Shown here one piece after another: positions 1 through 7,438 of a stretch of 11,611 nt of DNA. The notes beneath the pieces are model-generated. The model was not told the origin of the DNA. It made no database searches and was given only the letters and a program-made list of their open reading frames with translations. The stretch covers positions 1 to 11,611 of the forward strand of contig CAMEIU010000053.1 in the NCBI GenBank assembly GCA_945918815.1, in the 5' to 3' direction. Every line of letters begins with the position of its first letter. The first letter of the stretch is position 1. The translations under genes and the position numbers were made by a program. Source of the DNA: an uncultured Clostridia bacterium (GTDB lineage Bacteria; Bacillota; Clostridia; Oscillospirales; Oscillospiraceae).

Positions 1-26
1 TATATATTATATCACAGATTTAACTC

Positions 27-53
27 TCATTTACTATCATTTACTATCATTTT
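27..53. repeat. Short tandem repeat, 10-bp unit, about 2.7 copies
   Basis: The unit TCATTTACTA occurs at 27-36 and 37-46, followed by a partial third copy. It lies in AT-rich DNA beyond the end of the glgA transcript. No gene or promoter is evident in positions 1-84. Confidence 0.6.
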
Positions 54-74
54 CTGACATATGCTGGAAATTGT

Positions 75-159
75 AAAAAACAAAGAAGGTATTTCCCTTC
101 CTGAATGCTTGAAATCCTGAACATAAAATTTCAATCATTTTCCGAAGGAAAATACCTTC
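75..159 (-). terminator. Long hairpin with T-tract, probable terminator of the glg transcript
   Basis: Arms 85-100 and 144-159 are inverted copies of 16 bp with one difference. That difference is C against A when read as plus-strand RNA, but a G-U wobble in minus-strand RNA, the sense of glgA. Inside them a second stem (104-115 with 128-139, one mismatch) closes a 12-nt loop, so 85-159 folds as one rod. Reading on the minus strand, the stem is followed by TTTGTTTTTTA. The hairpin starts 16 bp beyond the glgA stop codon. The stem is longer than a typical intrinsic terminator, so it may be a palindromic repeat that has taken on terminator function. Confidence 0.6.
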
Positions 160-184
160 ATTGTCAATTGTCAATTATCCATTG
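155..184. repeat. Heptad repeat (ATTGTCM-type), copy 1, overlapping the glgA stop
   Basis: Starting with CCTTC, this holds about three heptads of the form ATTGTCA/ATTATCC and ends in CCATTGA. It covers the last three codons (Ile-Asn-Gly) and the TAA stop of glgA. A longer copy of the same design is at 10711-10748. I associate such runs with Oscillospirales genomes from general knowledge; this was not searched. Confidence 0.7.
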
Positions 185-1617
185 ATTCCCGTGACCTTAT
201 GGAACATGTCCATATAGGCCTGGGCAGGGACCTTCCAGCTGACGTCCAGATCCATGTCCTTCTGGGCCAGGGCGTTCCAGGCGGCGCGGTCGTCATAGTA
301 GAGCTGCAGGGCCCGGTCGATGGCGCCCATGAAGTCCTCGCCGTTGTAGCTCTGGAAGGTGAAGCCGCGGCCCTCGCCGGTGGTGGGGTCGTAGGGCGGC
401 ACGGTGTCGCGGAGGCCGCCGGTGGCATGGACCACGGGGATGGTGCCGTAGTGCATGGCGATGAGCTGGCTCAGGCCGCAGGGCTCGCTGCGGGAGGGCA
501 TCAGGTAGGCGTCGGCGCCGGCGTAGACCCGGTCGGCCAGAGAGGGATCGAAGGCCAGGCGCACCACCATGCGGCCCGGATACTGCCGCGCCAGCTCGGA
601 CAATGCCTGCTCATACTGAGCCTCGCCGGTGCCGATGATGGCCAGCTGCACGGGACGGCTCAGGAGGGTGTGGGCGATGTAGCTGAGAAGATCCACACCC
701 TTGTGGCCCGCCAGGCGGGACACGATGGCGAACAGGGTGGCGTCGGGATCCTGGTTCAGGCCCAGCTCCAGCTGCAAGGCCTGCTTGTTCTTGGCCTTCT
801 GCTCCACCATGGTCTTGGCCGTGTAGTGGAAGGGAATGTTGCCGCTCTTCTGCGGGTCGAACACCGTGGTGTCGATGCCGTTGGTGATGCCGTAGAAGCT
901 GCTGGCCCGCTGGGTCAGGACCGAGGACATGCCGTGGGAGAAATAGGGATATTGCAGCTCCTGGGCGTAGGTCTCGGAGACCGTGGACACGGCGTCGGCG
1001 GTGACGATGGCGGCCTTCATGAAGTTGGAGGCGTCGCCGTAGCGGAGGGTTTCGGTATACTGGCCGCCGTAGCCCAGGACCTCATAGTTGAAGTCGATGC
1101 CGGCCCAGCCCTGGTACTCGATGTTGTGGATGGTGAAGACGGTTTTGGTGTTGGGGAAGCTGCTGCGGAACTCGGCCTGGAGGGCCACGGGGATCAGGGC
1201 CGTCTGCCAGTCGTTGCACTGGATCACGTCGGGCTGGAAGTCCAGATAGCTCAGGCAGGCCAGGACCGCTTTGGAGAAGAAGGCGTAACGCTCGCCGTCG
1301 TCCAGGCAGCCGTAGATGGGATCCCGGTCAAAATACTGGTCGTTGTCGACGAAGTAGACCTGGAGCTTTTTCTTCCGGGATTTCAGCCGGAACAGGCCCA
1401 CATGGCACTGCCGCCAGGCCAGAGTCACGGCGAAGCTGGTGACAAACTCACACTCCCAACGGCTGTCCCGCTTGATCTTGCCGTAGTAGGGCAGGAACAG
1501 GCAGACAGAGTTGCCGGGCAGCTTGCTCAAGGCCTCGGGCAGAGCCTGCATCACGTCGCCAAGACCGCCGGTCTTGATAAACGGGGCTCCTTCGGAGGCT
1601 GCGATTGCGATTTTCAT
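175..1617 (-). CDS. glgA: Glycogen synthase (ADP-glucose type)
   Basis: Glycogen synthase, a GT5 retaining glucosyltransferase of the GT-B fold, moves glucose from ADP-glucose to the non-reducing end of a growing alpha-1,4-glucan in the cytoplasm. The 480-residue length is usual for bacterial GlgA. The N-terminal KTGGL signature is at residues 15-19. FTIHNIEYQG is at 161-170, and SRLAGHKG at 300-307 carries the Arg and Lys that match E. coli Arg300 and Lys305. PSRSEPCGLSQL at 374-385 has the Glu that matches E. coli Glu377. The ATG overlaps the glgD stop as ATGA, with AAAGGG nine bases upstream, so it is probably translationally coupled to glgD. It is the last gene of the glgBCDA run. The final residues Ile-Asn-Gly and the stop lie inside a heptad repeat, so the native C-terminus may have been altered slightly. 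Confidence 0.97.
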   Translation of the reverse strand: MKIAIAASEGAPFIKTGGLGDVMQALPEALSKLPGNSVCLFLPYYGKIKRDSRWECEFVTSFAVTLAWRQCHVGLFRLKSRKKKLQVYFVDNDQYFDRDPIYGCLDDGERYAFFSKAVLACLSYLDFQPDVIQCNDWQTALIPVALQAEFRSSFPNTKTVFTIHNIEYQGWAGIDFNYEVLGYGGQYTETLRYGDASNFMKAAIVTADAVSTVSETYAQELQYPYFSHGMSSVLTQRASSFYGITNGIDTTVFDPQKSGNIPFHYTAKTMVEQKAKNKQALQLELGLNQDPDATLFAIVSRLAGHKGVDLLSYIAHTLLSRPVQLAIIGTGEAQYEQALSELARQYPGRMVVRLAFDPSLADRVYAGADAYLMPSRSEPCGLSQLIAMHYGTIPVVHATGGLRDTVPPYDPTTGEGRGFTFQSYNGEDFMGAIDRALQLYYDDRAAWNALAQKDMDLDVSWKVPAQAYMDMFHKVTGING

Positions 1618-2729
1618 ACGGTGACGCCCTTTCTAATAACCAGAGGATGATCCGGGGAGCCGAGAAGCTTGGTGCCGGATTTGACGGTGACATTCTTGTC
1701 CAGGATGGTGTACTGGATGCTGGCTCCCTTTTCGATGACGGAGCCCTGCATGACGATGCTGTCCTGCACCTGGCAGCCCTCTTCCAGGGTGACCTCACGG
1801 AAGATGACGCTGTTCTCGGCGCTGCCGTCCAGGCGGCAGCCGTCGGCCACCATGCAGTTGGAGATCTGGGCGTCGGGACCGTAGTGAGAGGGCACCTCGT
1901 CGCGGACCTTGGTGTAGATGGGCACCTCGCTGCGGAACAGGCTGCGGCGGACCTCCGGCTGGAGCATGGCCATGTTGTTCTTGAAGTAGCTCTCCACGGA
2001 CTGGTTGAACAGAGCCACGTTCTGGAAGGGATACACGTTGACGCTCAGCCGCTTGGCGTTGAACTCCTCCATGATGAAGTCCCGCTCCAGATGGTACTTG
2101 CCGTGGGGGACGGTCTCCTGAATGGTCTCGATGAGCTTTTTCCGGCTCATGACGAACATGCCCATGCCCACCAGGTCGCCCACGGGGGCGTTGTAGTCCA
2201 CGCCCATGCCGACGGCCCGGTTGTTCCCGTCGATGCGCAGGGCGAAGTGCTGGGTGGTCTTGCCGTCGGTCAGGCCGGCCTTGGCCACCACGGTGACATC
2301 GCAGCCGGATTCCACGTGCCGCTCGATGACCTCACGGAAGTCGATGGCGCACATGACGTTGCTGTCGGCCAGGATCACATAGTCCTGGTTGCCGCTCTCC
2401 AGCACCGGCAGGGCCGTCTGCATGGCCTCCAGCTTGCCGCGGTAGATGCCCGTATGGCCCGTGGCGAAGGGCGGCAGGAACACCACGCCGTTGGTGCTCA
2501 GCTGCAGGTCCCACTCCTGGCAGGAGCCCAGGTGATCCATCAAGGACTGGTAGTTATACTTGGTGATGATGCCGATATGGCGGATGCCGGAGTTGGCCAT
2601 ATTGGACAGGATGAAGTCGATCTGCCGGTAACGGCCGCCCACGGGAATGGAGGCGGAGGTGCGGATCTCCGTCAGCGCGCCCATATAGCTGTCATAAATA
2701 TTGGAGAAAATGATACCCATAGTTTCCAT
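1614..2729 (-). CDS. glgD: Glucose-1-phosphate adenylyltransferase regulatory subunit GlgD
   Basis: GlgD is a GlgC paralogue that assembles with GlgC into the ADP-glucose pyrophosphorylase of many Firmicutes and mainly modulates activity. The nucleotidyltransferase fold is recognisable: GGRYRQIDF is at residues 31-39, and a left-handed beta-helix-like C-terminal half has repeated hexapeptide character. The glycine-rich nucleotide loop near the N-terminus is replaced by MGIIFSNIYDS. The GDHIY motif holding the catalytic Asp in GlgC is replaced by ADSNV at 121-125. This supports a weakly active or inactive subunit. I chose the ATG at 2729 (371 residues) because AAAGGA lies about ten bases upstream. 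A longer reading from a GTG at 2738 leaves almost no spacing. The stop overlaps the glgA start by 4 bp, and the gap to glgC is 20 bp. Confidence 0.93.
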   Translation of the reverse strand: METMGIIFSNIYDSYMGALTEIRTSASIPVGGRYRQIDFILSNMANSGIRHIGIITKYNYQSLMDHLGSCQEWDLQLSTNGVVFLPPFATGHTGIYRGKLEAMQTALPVLESGNQDYVILADSNVMCAIDFREVIERHVESGCDVTVVAKAGLTDGKTTQHFALRIDGNNRAVGMGVDYNAPVGDLVGMGMFVMSRKKLIETIQETVPHGKYHLERDFIMEEFNAKRLSVNVYPFQNVALFNQSVESYFKNNMAMLQPEVRRSLFRSEVPIYTKVRDEVPSHYGPDAQISNCMVADGCRLDGSAENSVIFREVTLEEGCQVQDSIVMQGSVIEKGASIQYTILDKNVTVKSGTKLLGSPDHPLVIRKGVTV

Positions 2730-2749
2730 GGTTGCCACATCCTTTCTTC

Positions 2750-3940
2750 TTAAATGATCTCGCCCGGCGCGACCACGGCGCCCTCCGCAATGGTCTTGCC
2801 CTTGCCGATGACGCTGATCTTCAGCTCTTCCAGGGTGCCCTCCTGGTCCTCGCCGATGCGGGACCCGGCCTTGACCACGCAGTCCTCGGCCACGATGGCG
2901 TGGCAGATTCTCGCGCCGTTCTCCACCACCACGTTGGGCATGATGACGCTGTCGCGGATCTCCGCGCCCTTGCCGATGGTGCAGCCGGTGGAGATGACGG
3001 AGTGCCGGATGGTGCCGTAGACCTCGCAGCCCTCGGCCACGAAGCTGTCGGCGATCTCCGCGCCCTTGGCGATGTAGCCGGAGGGCATGGCGTTGTTTCT
3101 GGCGTAGATCTTATGGCCGTTGGAGCCGTAGATGTTGAAGTTGGGATGGTCGCCCAGCAGGTCCATGTTGGCCTCCCAGAGGCTGTTGATGGTGCCCACG
3201 TCCTTCCAGTAGCCCTCGAACTCATAGGCGTAGAGCTTGTGGCCGGCGCCCAGCAGGTTGGGGATGATGTTCTTGCCGAAGTCGTTCTCGGATTTCGGAT
3301 CCTCCTCATCCTCCTCCAGGAACTTCCGCAGGACGGACCAGTTGAAGATGTAGATGCCCATGGAGGCCTTGTTGCTCTTGGGATGCTTGGGCTTCTCTTC
3401 AAATTCGTAGACGGAGTTGTCCTCGTTGGTGTTCATGATGCCGAAGCGGGAGGCTTCCTCCATGGGGACGGGACGGACGGCGATGGTGCAGTCGGCCTCC
3501 ATCTTCTCATGGTAGCGCAGCATCTTGGCGTAGTCCATCTCATAGATATGGTCGCCGGAGAGGATCAGCACATAGTCGGGATTATAGCGGGCGATGAAGG
3601 GGATGTTCTGATAGATGGCGTTGGCCGTGCCCTTGTACCAGTCGGATTTCTTGCTCCGGGCGTAGGGGGGCAGGACGCTGACGCCGCCGTGGGAGCTGTT
3701 CAGATCCCACGGCTGGCCGTTGCCGATGTACTCGTTCAGCTCCAGGGGCTGATACTGGGTCAGAACGCCGACGGTGTCGATGTGGGAGTTGACGCAGTTG
3801 GACAGGGGGAAGTCAATGATGCGGTACTTTCCGCCGAAGGGGACGGCAGGTTTGGCGGTATTCTCCGTCAAAACCTTCAGCCGGCTGCCCTGGCCACCGG
3901 CCAGCAGCATGGCTACAATGCGCTTTTTTTGAAAATACAT
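2750..3940 (-). CDS. glgC: Glucose-1-phosphate adenylyltransferase catalytic subunit
   Basis: GlgC makes ADP-glucose and pyrophosphate from ATP and glucose-1-phosphate, the committed step of bacterial glycogen synthesis. At 396 residues the catalytic motifs are intact. LAGGQGSRL is at 13-21. GGKYRIIDF is at 36-44, with Lys38 aligning to the E. coli allosteric Lys39. WYKGTANAI is at 101-109, and SGDHIYEMDY at 128-137 carries the catalytic-site Asp. FEEKPKHPKS and GYWKDVGT follow, then a left-handed beta-helix of hexapeptide repeats. The start is well supported: AAGGAGG lies nine bases before the ATG. Its partner glgD follows after 20 bp. The 298-bp gap to glgB holds a MITE-like repeat and no convincing promoter, so I infer transcription from the glgB promoter. 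Confidence 0.97.
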   Translation of the reverse strand: MYFQKKRIVAMLLAGGQGSRLKVLTENTAKPAVPFGGKYRIIDFPLSNCVNSHIDTVGVLTQYQPLELNEYIGNGQPWDLNSSHGGVSVLPPYARSKKSDWYKGTANAIYQNIPFIARYNPDYVLILSGDHIYEMDYAKMLRYHEKMEADCTIAVRPVPMEEASRFGIMNTNEDNSVYEFEEKPKHPKSNKASMGIYIFNWSVLRKFLEEDEEDPKSENDFGKNIIPNLLGAGHKLYAYEFEGYWKDVGTINSLWEANMDLLGDHPNFNIYGSNGHKIYARNNAMPSGYIAKGAEIADSFVAEGCEVYGTIRHSVISTGCTIGKGAEIRDSVIMPNVVVENGARICHAIVAEDCVVKAGSRIGEDQEGTLEELKISVIGKGKTIAEGAVVAPGEII

Positions 3941-3968
3941 AAACAGGTACCTCCTTAAACTGACTCTT

Positions 3969-3998
3969 TTCTTGATTTGGTCATTCCTGTTTTTCTTT
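3969..3998. repeat. 30-nt direct repeat, copy A (beside glgC)
   Basis: Matches 4227-4256 over 30 nt with a single difference (T/C in the GATYTGG part). The two copies bracket the 4037-4169 MITE-like element. Copy B includes the last five codons and stop of glgB, so this copy is probably a duplicated scrap of the glgB 3' end. Confidence 0.85.
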
Positions 3999-4036
3999 GA
4001 ATGGTTACGGGCTTTTGCAAGCGTTTGAAATTACGC

Positions 4037-4169
4037 TGTCATTGCGAGCCAGTCCGCAGACTGGCGTGGCAATCCGTCTCCTTTTGTATAGGCCGTTTTT
4101 CCAAAACGCTCAGAAATCCGCGACGTTTGAGATGCGGATTGCCGCGTCGCTTCGCTCCTCGCAATGACA
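4037..4169. mobile_element. MITE-like dispersed repeat with TGTCATTGCGAG terminal inverted repeats
   Basis: The ends are perfect inverted copies of TGTCATTGCGAG (4037-4048 and 4158-4169). A second inverted block, GGCAATCCG, is at 4068-4076 and 4135-4143. Between these blocks the left arm holds a CCAGTC/GACTGG hairpin (4048-4065), while the right arm holds a GCTTCGC-type sequence instead. From memory this resembles a dispersed non-coding repeat seen in many bacterial genomes. It encodes no transposase. It lies between glgB and glgC and would be transcribed as a structured intercistronic segment. No gene is visible in 3941-4238. Confidence 0.75.
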
Positions 4170-4226
4170 ATGCAGGGTCAAGCCCTGGCATAAAAATCCA
4201 AATGCTTGCGAAACCCAATCATCATA

Positions 4227-4256
4227 TTCTTGATCTGGTCATTCCTGTTTTTCTTT
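4227..4256. repeat. 30-nt direct repeat, copy B (glgB 3' end)
   Basis: Partner of 3969-3998. This copy spans the glgB stop codon (TGA, read from 4241 to 4239) and encodes the C-terminal Lys-Glu-Lys-Gln-Glu, so it is probably the original of the pair. Confidence 0.85.
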
Positions 4257-6137
4257 TTTCTTCAGGGTCCGCCGGGGGATATAGTAGGTGGTGCTCATGG
4301 GGGGCACGCGGAATTCCGCGGAGCAGGGATAATCGCGCCAGGGGGTCTTCTCGCCCTTGACGGTCTCCGGCTGGAAGCCGTAGCCGCCGAATTCCTTGTC
4401 GTCGGTGCAGAGGACCGGCTCATAGTAGTAGGGCTTGGGCAGGCCCAGGCGGTAATGCTCCCGCAAAACCGGGCAGAAGTTGCAGATCACCAGAATCTCT
4501 CTTCCCTGCCGGTCGATACGGCGGAAGGCGATGATGCTGTTGTCCCGGTCGTCGGCCTGGATCCACTGGAAGCCCTCCCAGTCGGTCTCGTTCTGCCAGA
4601 AGGGGGCGTGGTCCAGGTAGAACTTGTTCAGGGTCTTGACAAAGTGCTGCATCTGCCGGTGCCGGTCGTAGCCCAACAGCAGCCAATCCAGGCCCTGGTC
4701 GTACTTCCACTCGATGAACTGGGCGAATTCGTTGCCCATGAAGCTGAGCTTCTTGCCCGGGTGGGCCATCATAAAGCCGTAGAAGGTTCTGAGGTTGCAG
4801 AACTTGTCGTCATAGTTGCCGGGCATTTTATTGATCATGGAGCATTTTCCATGGACCACCTCGTCGTGGGACAGAGGCAGAATAAAATTCTCGGAATAGG
4901 CGTAGGTCATGGTGAAGGTCAGGTTGTTGTGCAGGCCCTTGCGGTAGATCGGGTCCAACGCCATATATTTGAGCATGTCGTTCATCCAGCCCATGTTCCA
5001 CTTGTACAGGAAGCCCAGGCCGCCGTCGAAGTCCGGCCGGGTGATCATGGGGAAGGCGGTGGATTCCTCGGCGATCATCATGACGCTGGGATTGACCTCG
5101 AAGGCCGCCTTGTTGAGCTTCTTGAGGAAGTTGATGGCCTCGAGATTGTAGTTGCCGCCGAAGACGTTGGGCTTGAACTGCTTGCGGTTGTAGTCCAGGT
5201 ACAGCATGGAGGCCACGGCGTCCACCCGGATGCCGTCCACATGGTACTGCTCCAGCCAGTAGACCACGTTGGAGGTCAGGAACGAGGCCACCTCGCCCTT
5301 GCCGTAGTCAAAGATCCGGGTGCCCCAGTCGGGATGCTCCCGCATCATGGGGTCCGACAGCTCGTAGCAGCAGGTGCCGTCGAACTCATAGAGGCCGTAG
5401 AGGTCCTTGGGGAAGTGGGCCGGGACCCAGTCGAGAATGACGCCCAGGCCGTTCTGGTGGCAGATGTCCACGAACTCCATGAACTGCTTCGGCGTGCCGT
5501 AGCGGTGGGTGGGGGCGTAGTAGCCGGTGACCTGATAGCCCCAGGAGGGGGCGTAGGGATGCTCCATGATGGGCAGCAGCTCGATGTGGGTGTAGCCCAT
5601 GTCCTTGGCGTAGGGCGCCAGCTCCCTGGCCAGCTCGTCGTAGGTCATCAGGGTGCCGTCCTCATGCTGCTTCCAGGAGCCGGCGTGGACCTCGTAGATG
5701 TTCACCGGCTTTTGCAGGCTCTTGCCCCGGGCGTTGTTGCGGCGGAAGAGGCCGTCGTGCCACTTGTAGCCGTCCAGATTGCAGATCTTGCTGGAGGTGT
5801 CGGGCAGCTCGCAGCACTGGACGCCGTAGGGATCCATCTTCTGGACCACCCGGCCACCGGCCCCGGTGACATAGTATTTATACGCCTGCCCTTCCTTGGC
5901 AAAAGCAGAAAAAGCCTCCCACACGCCGCCGTCCAGCCGCTTCATGGGCAGATCTTCCGGATTCCAGAAGTTGAAATCGCCCACCACGCTGACGGCCCGC
6001 GCATTGGGGGCCCAGACGCGGAACACATAGCCCGCCTGCTCCTCTCTGGTCTCGGGATGACAGCCCAGAATGGCATAGGCACGGTGATTGTCGCCTGTGT
6101 GGAATTGTTGAAGTTCGGTCGCGATTGTCTTTTCCAT
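4239..6137 (-). CDS. glgB: 1,4-alpha-glucan branching enzyme
   Basis: Branching enzyme cuts an alpha-1,4-glucan chain and reattaches it through an alpha-1,6 bond. The 632-residue protein has an N-terminal CBM48-type domain (roughly 20-130), a GH13 barrel (roughly 145-510) and an all-beta C-terminal domain. The conserved GH13 sites are visible: DWVPAH at 236-241, DGIRVDAV at 301-308 with nucleophile Asp306, MIAEEST at 354-360 with acid/base Glu357, and PLSHDE at 421-426 with Asp425. I chose the ATG at 6137 because GAGGG lies just upstream and the N-terminus then reads as normal GlgB. The frame is open to 6209, but that stretch overlaps the promoter. It is the first gene of the glgBCDA run. The basic tail TLKKKEKQE overlaps a direct repeat. 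Confidence 0.96.
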   Translation of the reverse strand: MEKTIATELQQFHTGDNHRAYAILGCHPETREEQAGYVFRVWAPNARAVSVVGDFNFWNPEDLPMKRLDGGVWEAFSAFAKEGQAYKYYVTGAGGRVVQKMDPYGVQCCELPDTSSKICNLDGYKWHDGLFRRNNARGKSLQKPVNIYEVHAGSWKQHEDGTLMTYDELARELAPYAKDMGYTHIELLPIMEHPYAPSWGYQVTGYYAPTHRYGTPKQFMEFVDICHQNGLGVILDWVPAHFPKDLYGLYEFDGTCCYELSDPMMREHPDWGTRIFDYGKGEVASFLTSNVVYWLEQYHVDGIRVDAVASMLYLDYNRKQFKPNVFGGNYNLEAINFLKKLNKAAFEVNPSVMMIAEESTAFPMITRPDFDGGLGFLYKWNMGWMNDMLKYMALDPIYRKGLHNNLTFTMTYAYSENFILPLSHDEVVHGKCSMINKMPGNYDDKFCNLRTFYGFMMAHPGKKLSFMGNEFAQFIEWKYDQGLDWLLLGYDRHRQMQHFVKTLNKFYLDHAPFWQNETDWEGFQWIQADDRDNSIIAFRRIDRQGREILVICNFCPVLREHYRLGLPKPYYYEPVLCTDDKEFGGYGFQPETVKGEKTPWRDYPCSAEFRVPPMSTTYYIPRRTLKKKEKQE

Positions 6138-6180
6138 ACAAAATCCCTCATTTGTGTATATGCCAAATTTTATGATAGCT

Positions 6181-6209
6181 ATTATATCATTTTTGGTCGC
6201 ATTGCACAA
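6181..6209 (-). promoter_or_regulatory. Sigma-A-type promoter of the glgBCDA operon
   Basis: Read on the minus strand, TTGTGC, a 17-bp spacer and a perfect TATAAT. The TG one base before the -10 box makes it an extended -10 promoter. Transcription should start near 6174, leaving a leader of roughly 37 nt before glgB. A 15-bp A/T palindrome at 6222-6236, upstream of the -35, could act as an UP element. Confidence 0.8.
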
Positions 6210-6265
6210 GTACTGGTTGTTATTTTTTCAAAAAATCTCTTTTATTAAGAAAAGTGCCCGGTTTC

Positions 6266-6287
6266 AGGGAATTCCCAGGGGATTCCC
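6266..6287. repeat. Tandem 11-bp palindromic repeat, two copies
   Basis: AGGGAATTCCC is followed directly by AGGGGATTCCC. The first contains a perfect GGGAATTCCC palindrome. The pair lies about 57 bp upstream of the glgB -35 box and could be an operator or simply a repeat remnant. Confidence 0.5.
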
Positions 6288-6330
6288 ATATGATTCTTGA
6301 CGGCACAGGCCTTCCCCCACCCAGGCGCAG

Positions 6331-6355
6331 CCTCGTGCCCCATGGGGGCACGAAG
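6331..6355. repeat. CCTCGTGCCCC palindrome, copy 1
   Basis: An 11-bp stem (6331-6341 with 6345-6355) closes a 3-nt loop and has one C/A mismatch that becomes G-U in minus-strand RNA. It sits 12 bp beyond the fructokinase stop. It lacks a T-tract on the minus strand, so I do not call it a terminator, though it may protect the 3' end of the mRNA. The same motif recurs at 7355, 9123, 9286 and 10646. Confidence 0.75.
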
Positions 6356-6366
6356 GTCCCCGGTTC

Positions 6367-7326
6367 TCAGCCGTTGATTCTGGCTTCCACTTCTTCCAGG
6401 GACGGGACGCTGGAGATGCCGCCGGGTTTGGTGGTGGAGAGGCCCGCCGCCGTGCAGGCGAAGGTCACGGCCCTGGTCAGCTCGTCCTGACGGAGGTCCG
6501 CCGGGTTCTTGCCGGTCTGCAAGACCTGCCACACGGCGGAGCCGCCGAAGATGTCCCCCGCGCCGGTGGTGTCCTTCACCTGAATGCCGGCAAGGGACGG
6601 CACATGGCCGCAGGCCTGGCCGTTGTCAAACCAGCAGCCGTCGGGTCCCAGGGTCACGAACACCAGCTTCACGCCGTACTGTTCCCGGATGTGCTTCGCG
6701 CCCTCCTTGGCGTCCCGGATGCCGAAGAGGAATTCCACCTCTTCCCCGCTGATTTTCACCATGTCCGCCTGGCCCAGGCCCCAGAGCATCTGTTCTCTGG
6801 CCTCGTCCAGGTCCCGCCACAGGGGCCGCCGCAGGTTCGGATCGAAGGACACCAGCTTGCCCCGTTCCCTGGCATAGGCCACGGCGAATTGGGTGGCGCT
6901 GCGGGCGGGCTCGTCGGTCAGAGACAGGGAGCCGAAGTGCAGCAGCCGGGCCTGGTCCAGCAGATCCAGGTTCAGCTCCTCCTTGCGGATCATGGTGTCC
7001 GCGCCGGGCTTCCGGGCAAAGGAGAACTCCCGGTCGCCGTGGCTGTCCAAGGTCACAAAGGCCAGGGAGGTGAAGACCGCCGGGTCCACCAGGACGCCGG
7101 TATTGTCAATCCCCGCCTGCTCCAAAGTGCCCCGGAGCAGATGGCCGAAGGCGTCGCTGCCCACCTTGCCCAGGAGGGCCGTCTTGCCGCTGAAGCGGTT
7201 GATGGCCGCCAGGAAATTGGCCGGTGCCCCGCCGGGATGGGCCTCCATGGTGGGATAGCCCTGGGCGTCCTGGGAACGGCAGGTGAAGTCGATCAAGAGT
7301 TCGCCGATGGCGATGGCATCGTACAT
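6367..7326 (-). CDS. PfkB-family carbohydrate kinase, probable fructokinase
   Basis: A ribokinase/PfkB-fold sugar kinase of 319 residues, the usual size. The N-terminal sugar-binding motif GGAPAN is at 32-37 and GKVGSD at 53-58. FDPNLR is at 161-166 and KISGEE at 191-196, the latter matching the NxxE/Mg region as it appears in fructokinases. The anion-hole and catalytic-base motif DTTGAGD is at 252-258, with Asp258 as the base. These features fit ATP-dependent conversion of fructose to fructose-6-phosphate, but the substrate is inferred, and 2-keto-3-deoxygluconate or another sugar is possible. AAGGAGG lies nine bases before the ATG. It follows the pseudouridine synthase gene after 112 bp containing a candidate promoter and a palindrome, and glgB begins 230 bp downstream. 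Confidence 0.88.
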   Translation of the reverse strand: MYDAIAIGELLIDFTCRSQDAQGYPTMEAHPGGAPANFLAAINRFSGKTALLGKVGSDAFGHLLRGTLEQAGIDNTGVLVDPAVFTSLAFVTLDSHGDREFSFARKPGADTMIRKEELNLDLLDQARLLHFGSLSLTDEPARSATQFAVAYARERGKLVSFDPNLRRPLWRDLDEAREQMLWGLGQADMVKISGEEVEFLFGIRDAKEGAKHIREQYGVKLVFVTLGPDGCWFDNGQACGHVPSLAGIQVKDTTGAGDIFGGSAVWQVLQTGKNPADLRQDELTRAVTFACTAAGLSTTKPGGISSVPSLEEVEARING

Positions 7327-7354
7327 GGGAAGTTCCTCCTTATCATTGTGGGGG

Positions 7355-7379
7355 CCTCGTACCCCATGCGGGCACGAGG
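7355..7379. repeat. CCTCGTGCCCC palindrome, copy 2, in the kinase leader
   Basis: A 10-bp stem (7355-7364 with 7370-7379) with a 5-nt loop. The single mismatch is A/C on plus and U-G on minus RNA. It ends about 13 bp before the kinase Shine-Dalgarno, and if the 7392-7420 promoter is real it begins near the 5' end of the mRNA. The plus strand beyond it is T-rich (7382-7396), but no plus-strand gene enters it. Confidence 0.7.
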
Positions 7380-7391
7380 GCTTTTTCTTTT

Positions 7392-7420
7392 ATTTTACAG
7401 TCTATCCTGAAAAGGCACAA
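7392..7420 (-). promoter_or_regulatory. Candidate promoter of the fructokinase gene
   Basis: On the minus strand, TTGTGC, a 17-bp spacer and TAAAAT. The -35 box is identical to that of the glgB promoter. Transcription would begin near 7385. This would let the kinase be expressed apart from the two genes upstream. Confidence 0.5.
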
Positions 7421-7438
7421 GCAGAAAAACGTAAACTT

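Noticed and set aside
6138..6209. Longer glgB start at 6209
   Set aside because: It would begin in the -35 box of the promoter, and the extra residues do not resemble GlgB. GAGGG precedes the ATG at 6137.
199..6248. Very long plus-strand open frames opposite glgA, glgD, glgC and glgB (up to 680 codons)
   Set aside because: They mirror the real genes frame for frame, have low-complexity Val/Gly/His/Leu-rich products without family motifs, and arise because GC-rich codon use removes antisense stops. The minus-strand genes have clear motifs and ribosome binding sites.
7355..7396. Plus-strand intrinsic terminator (stem plus T-rich run)
   Set aside because: It has the look of a terminator on the plus strand, but no plus-strand gene leads into it. 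The palindrome belongs to a repeat family and the T-rich run overlaps the kinase promoter region.
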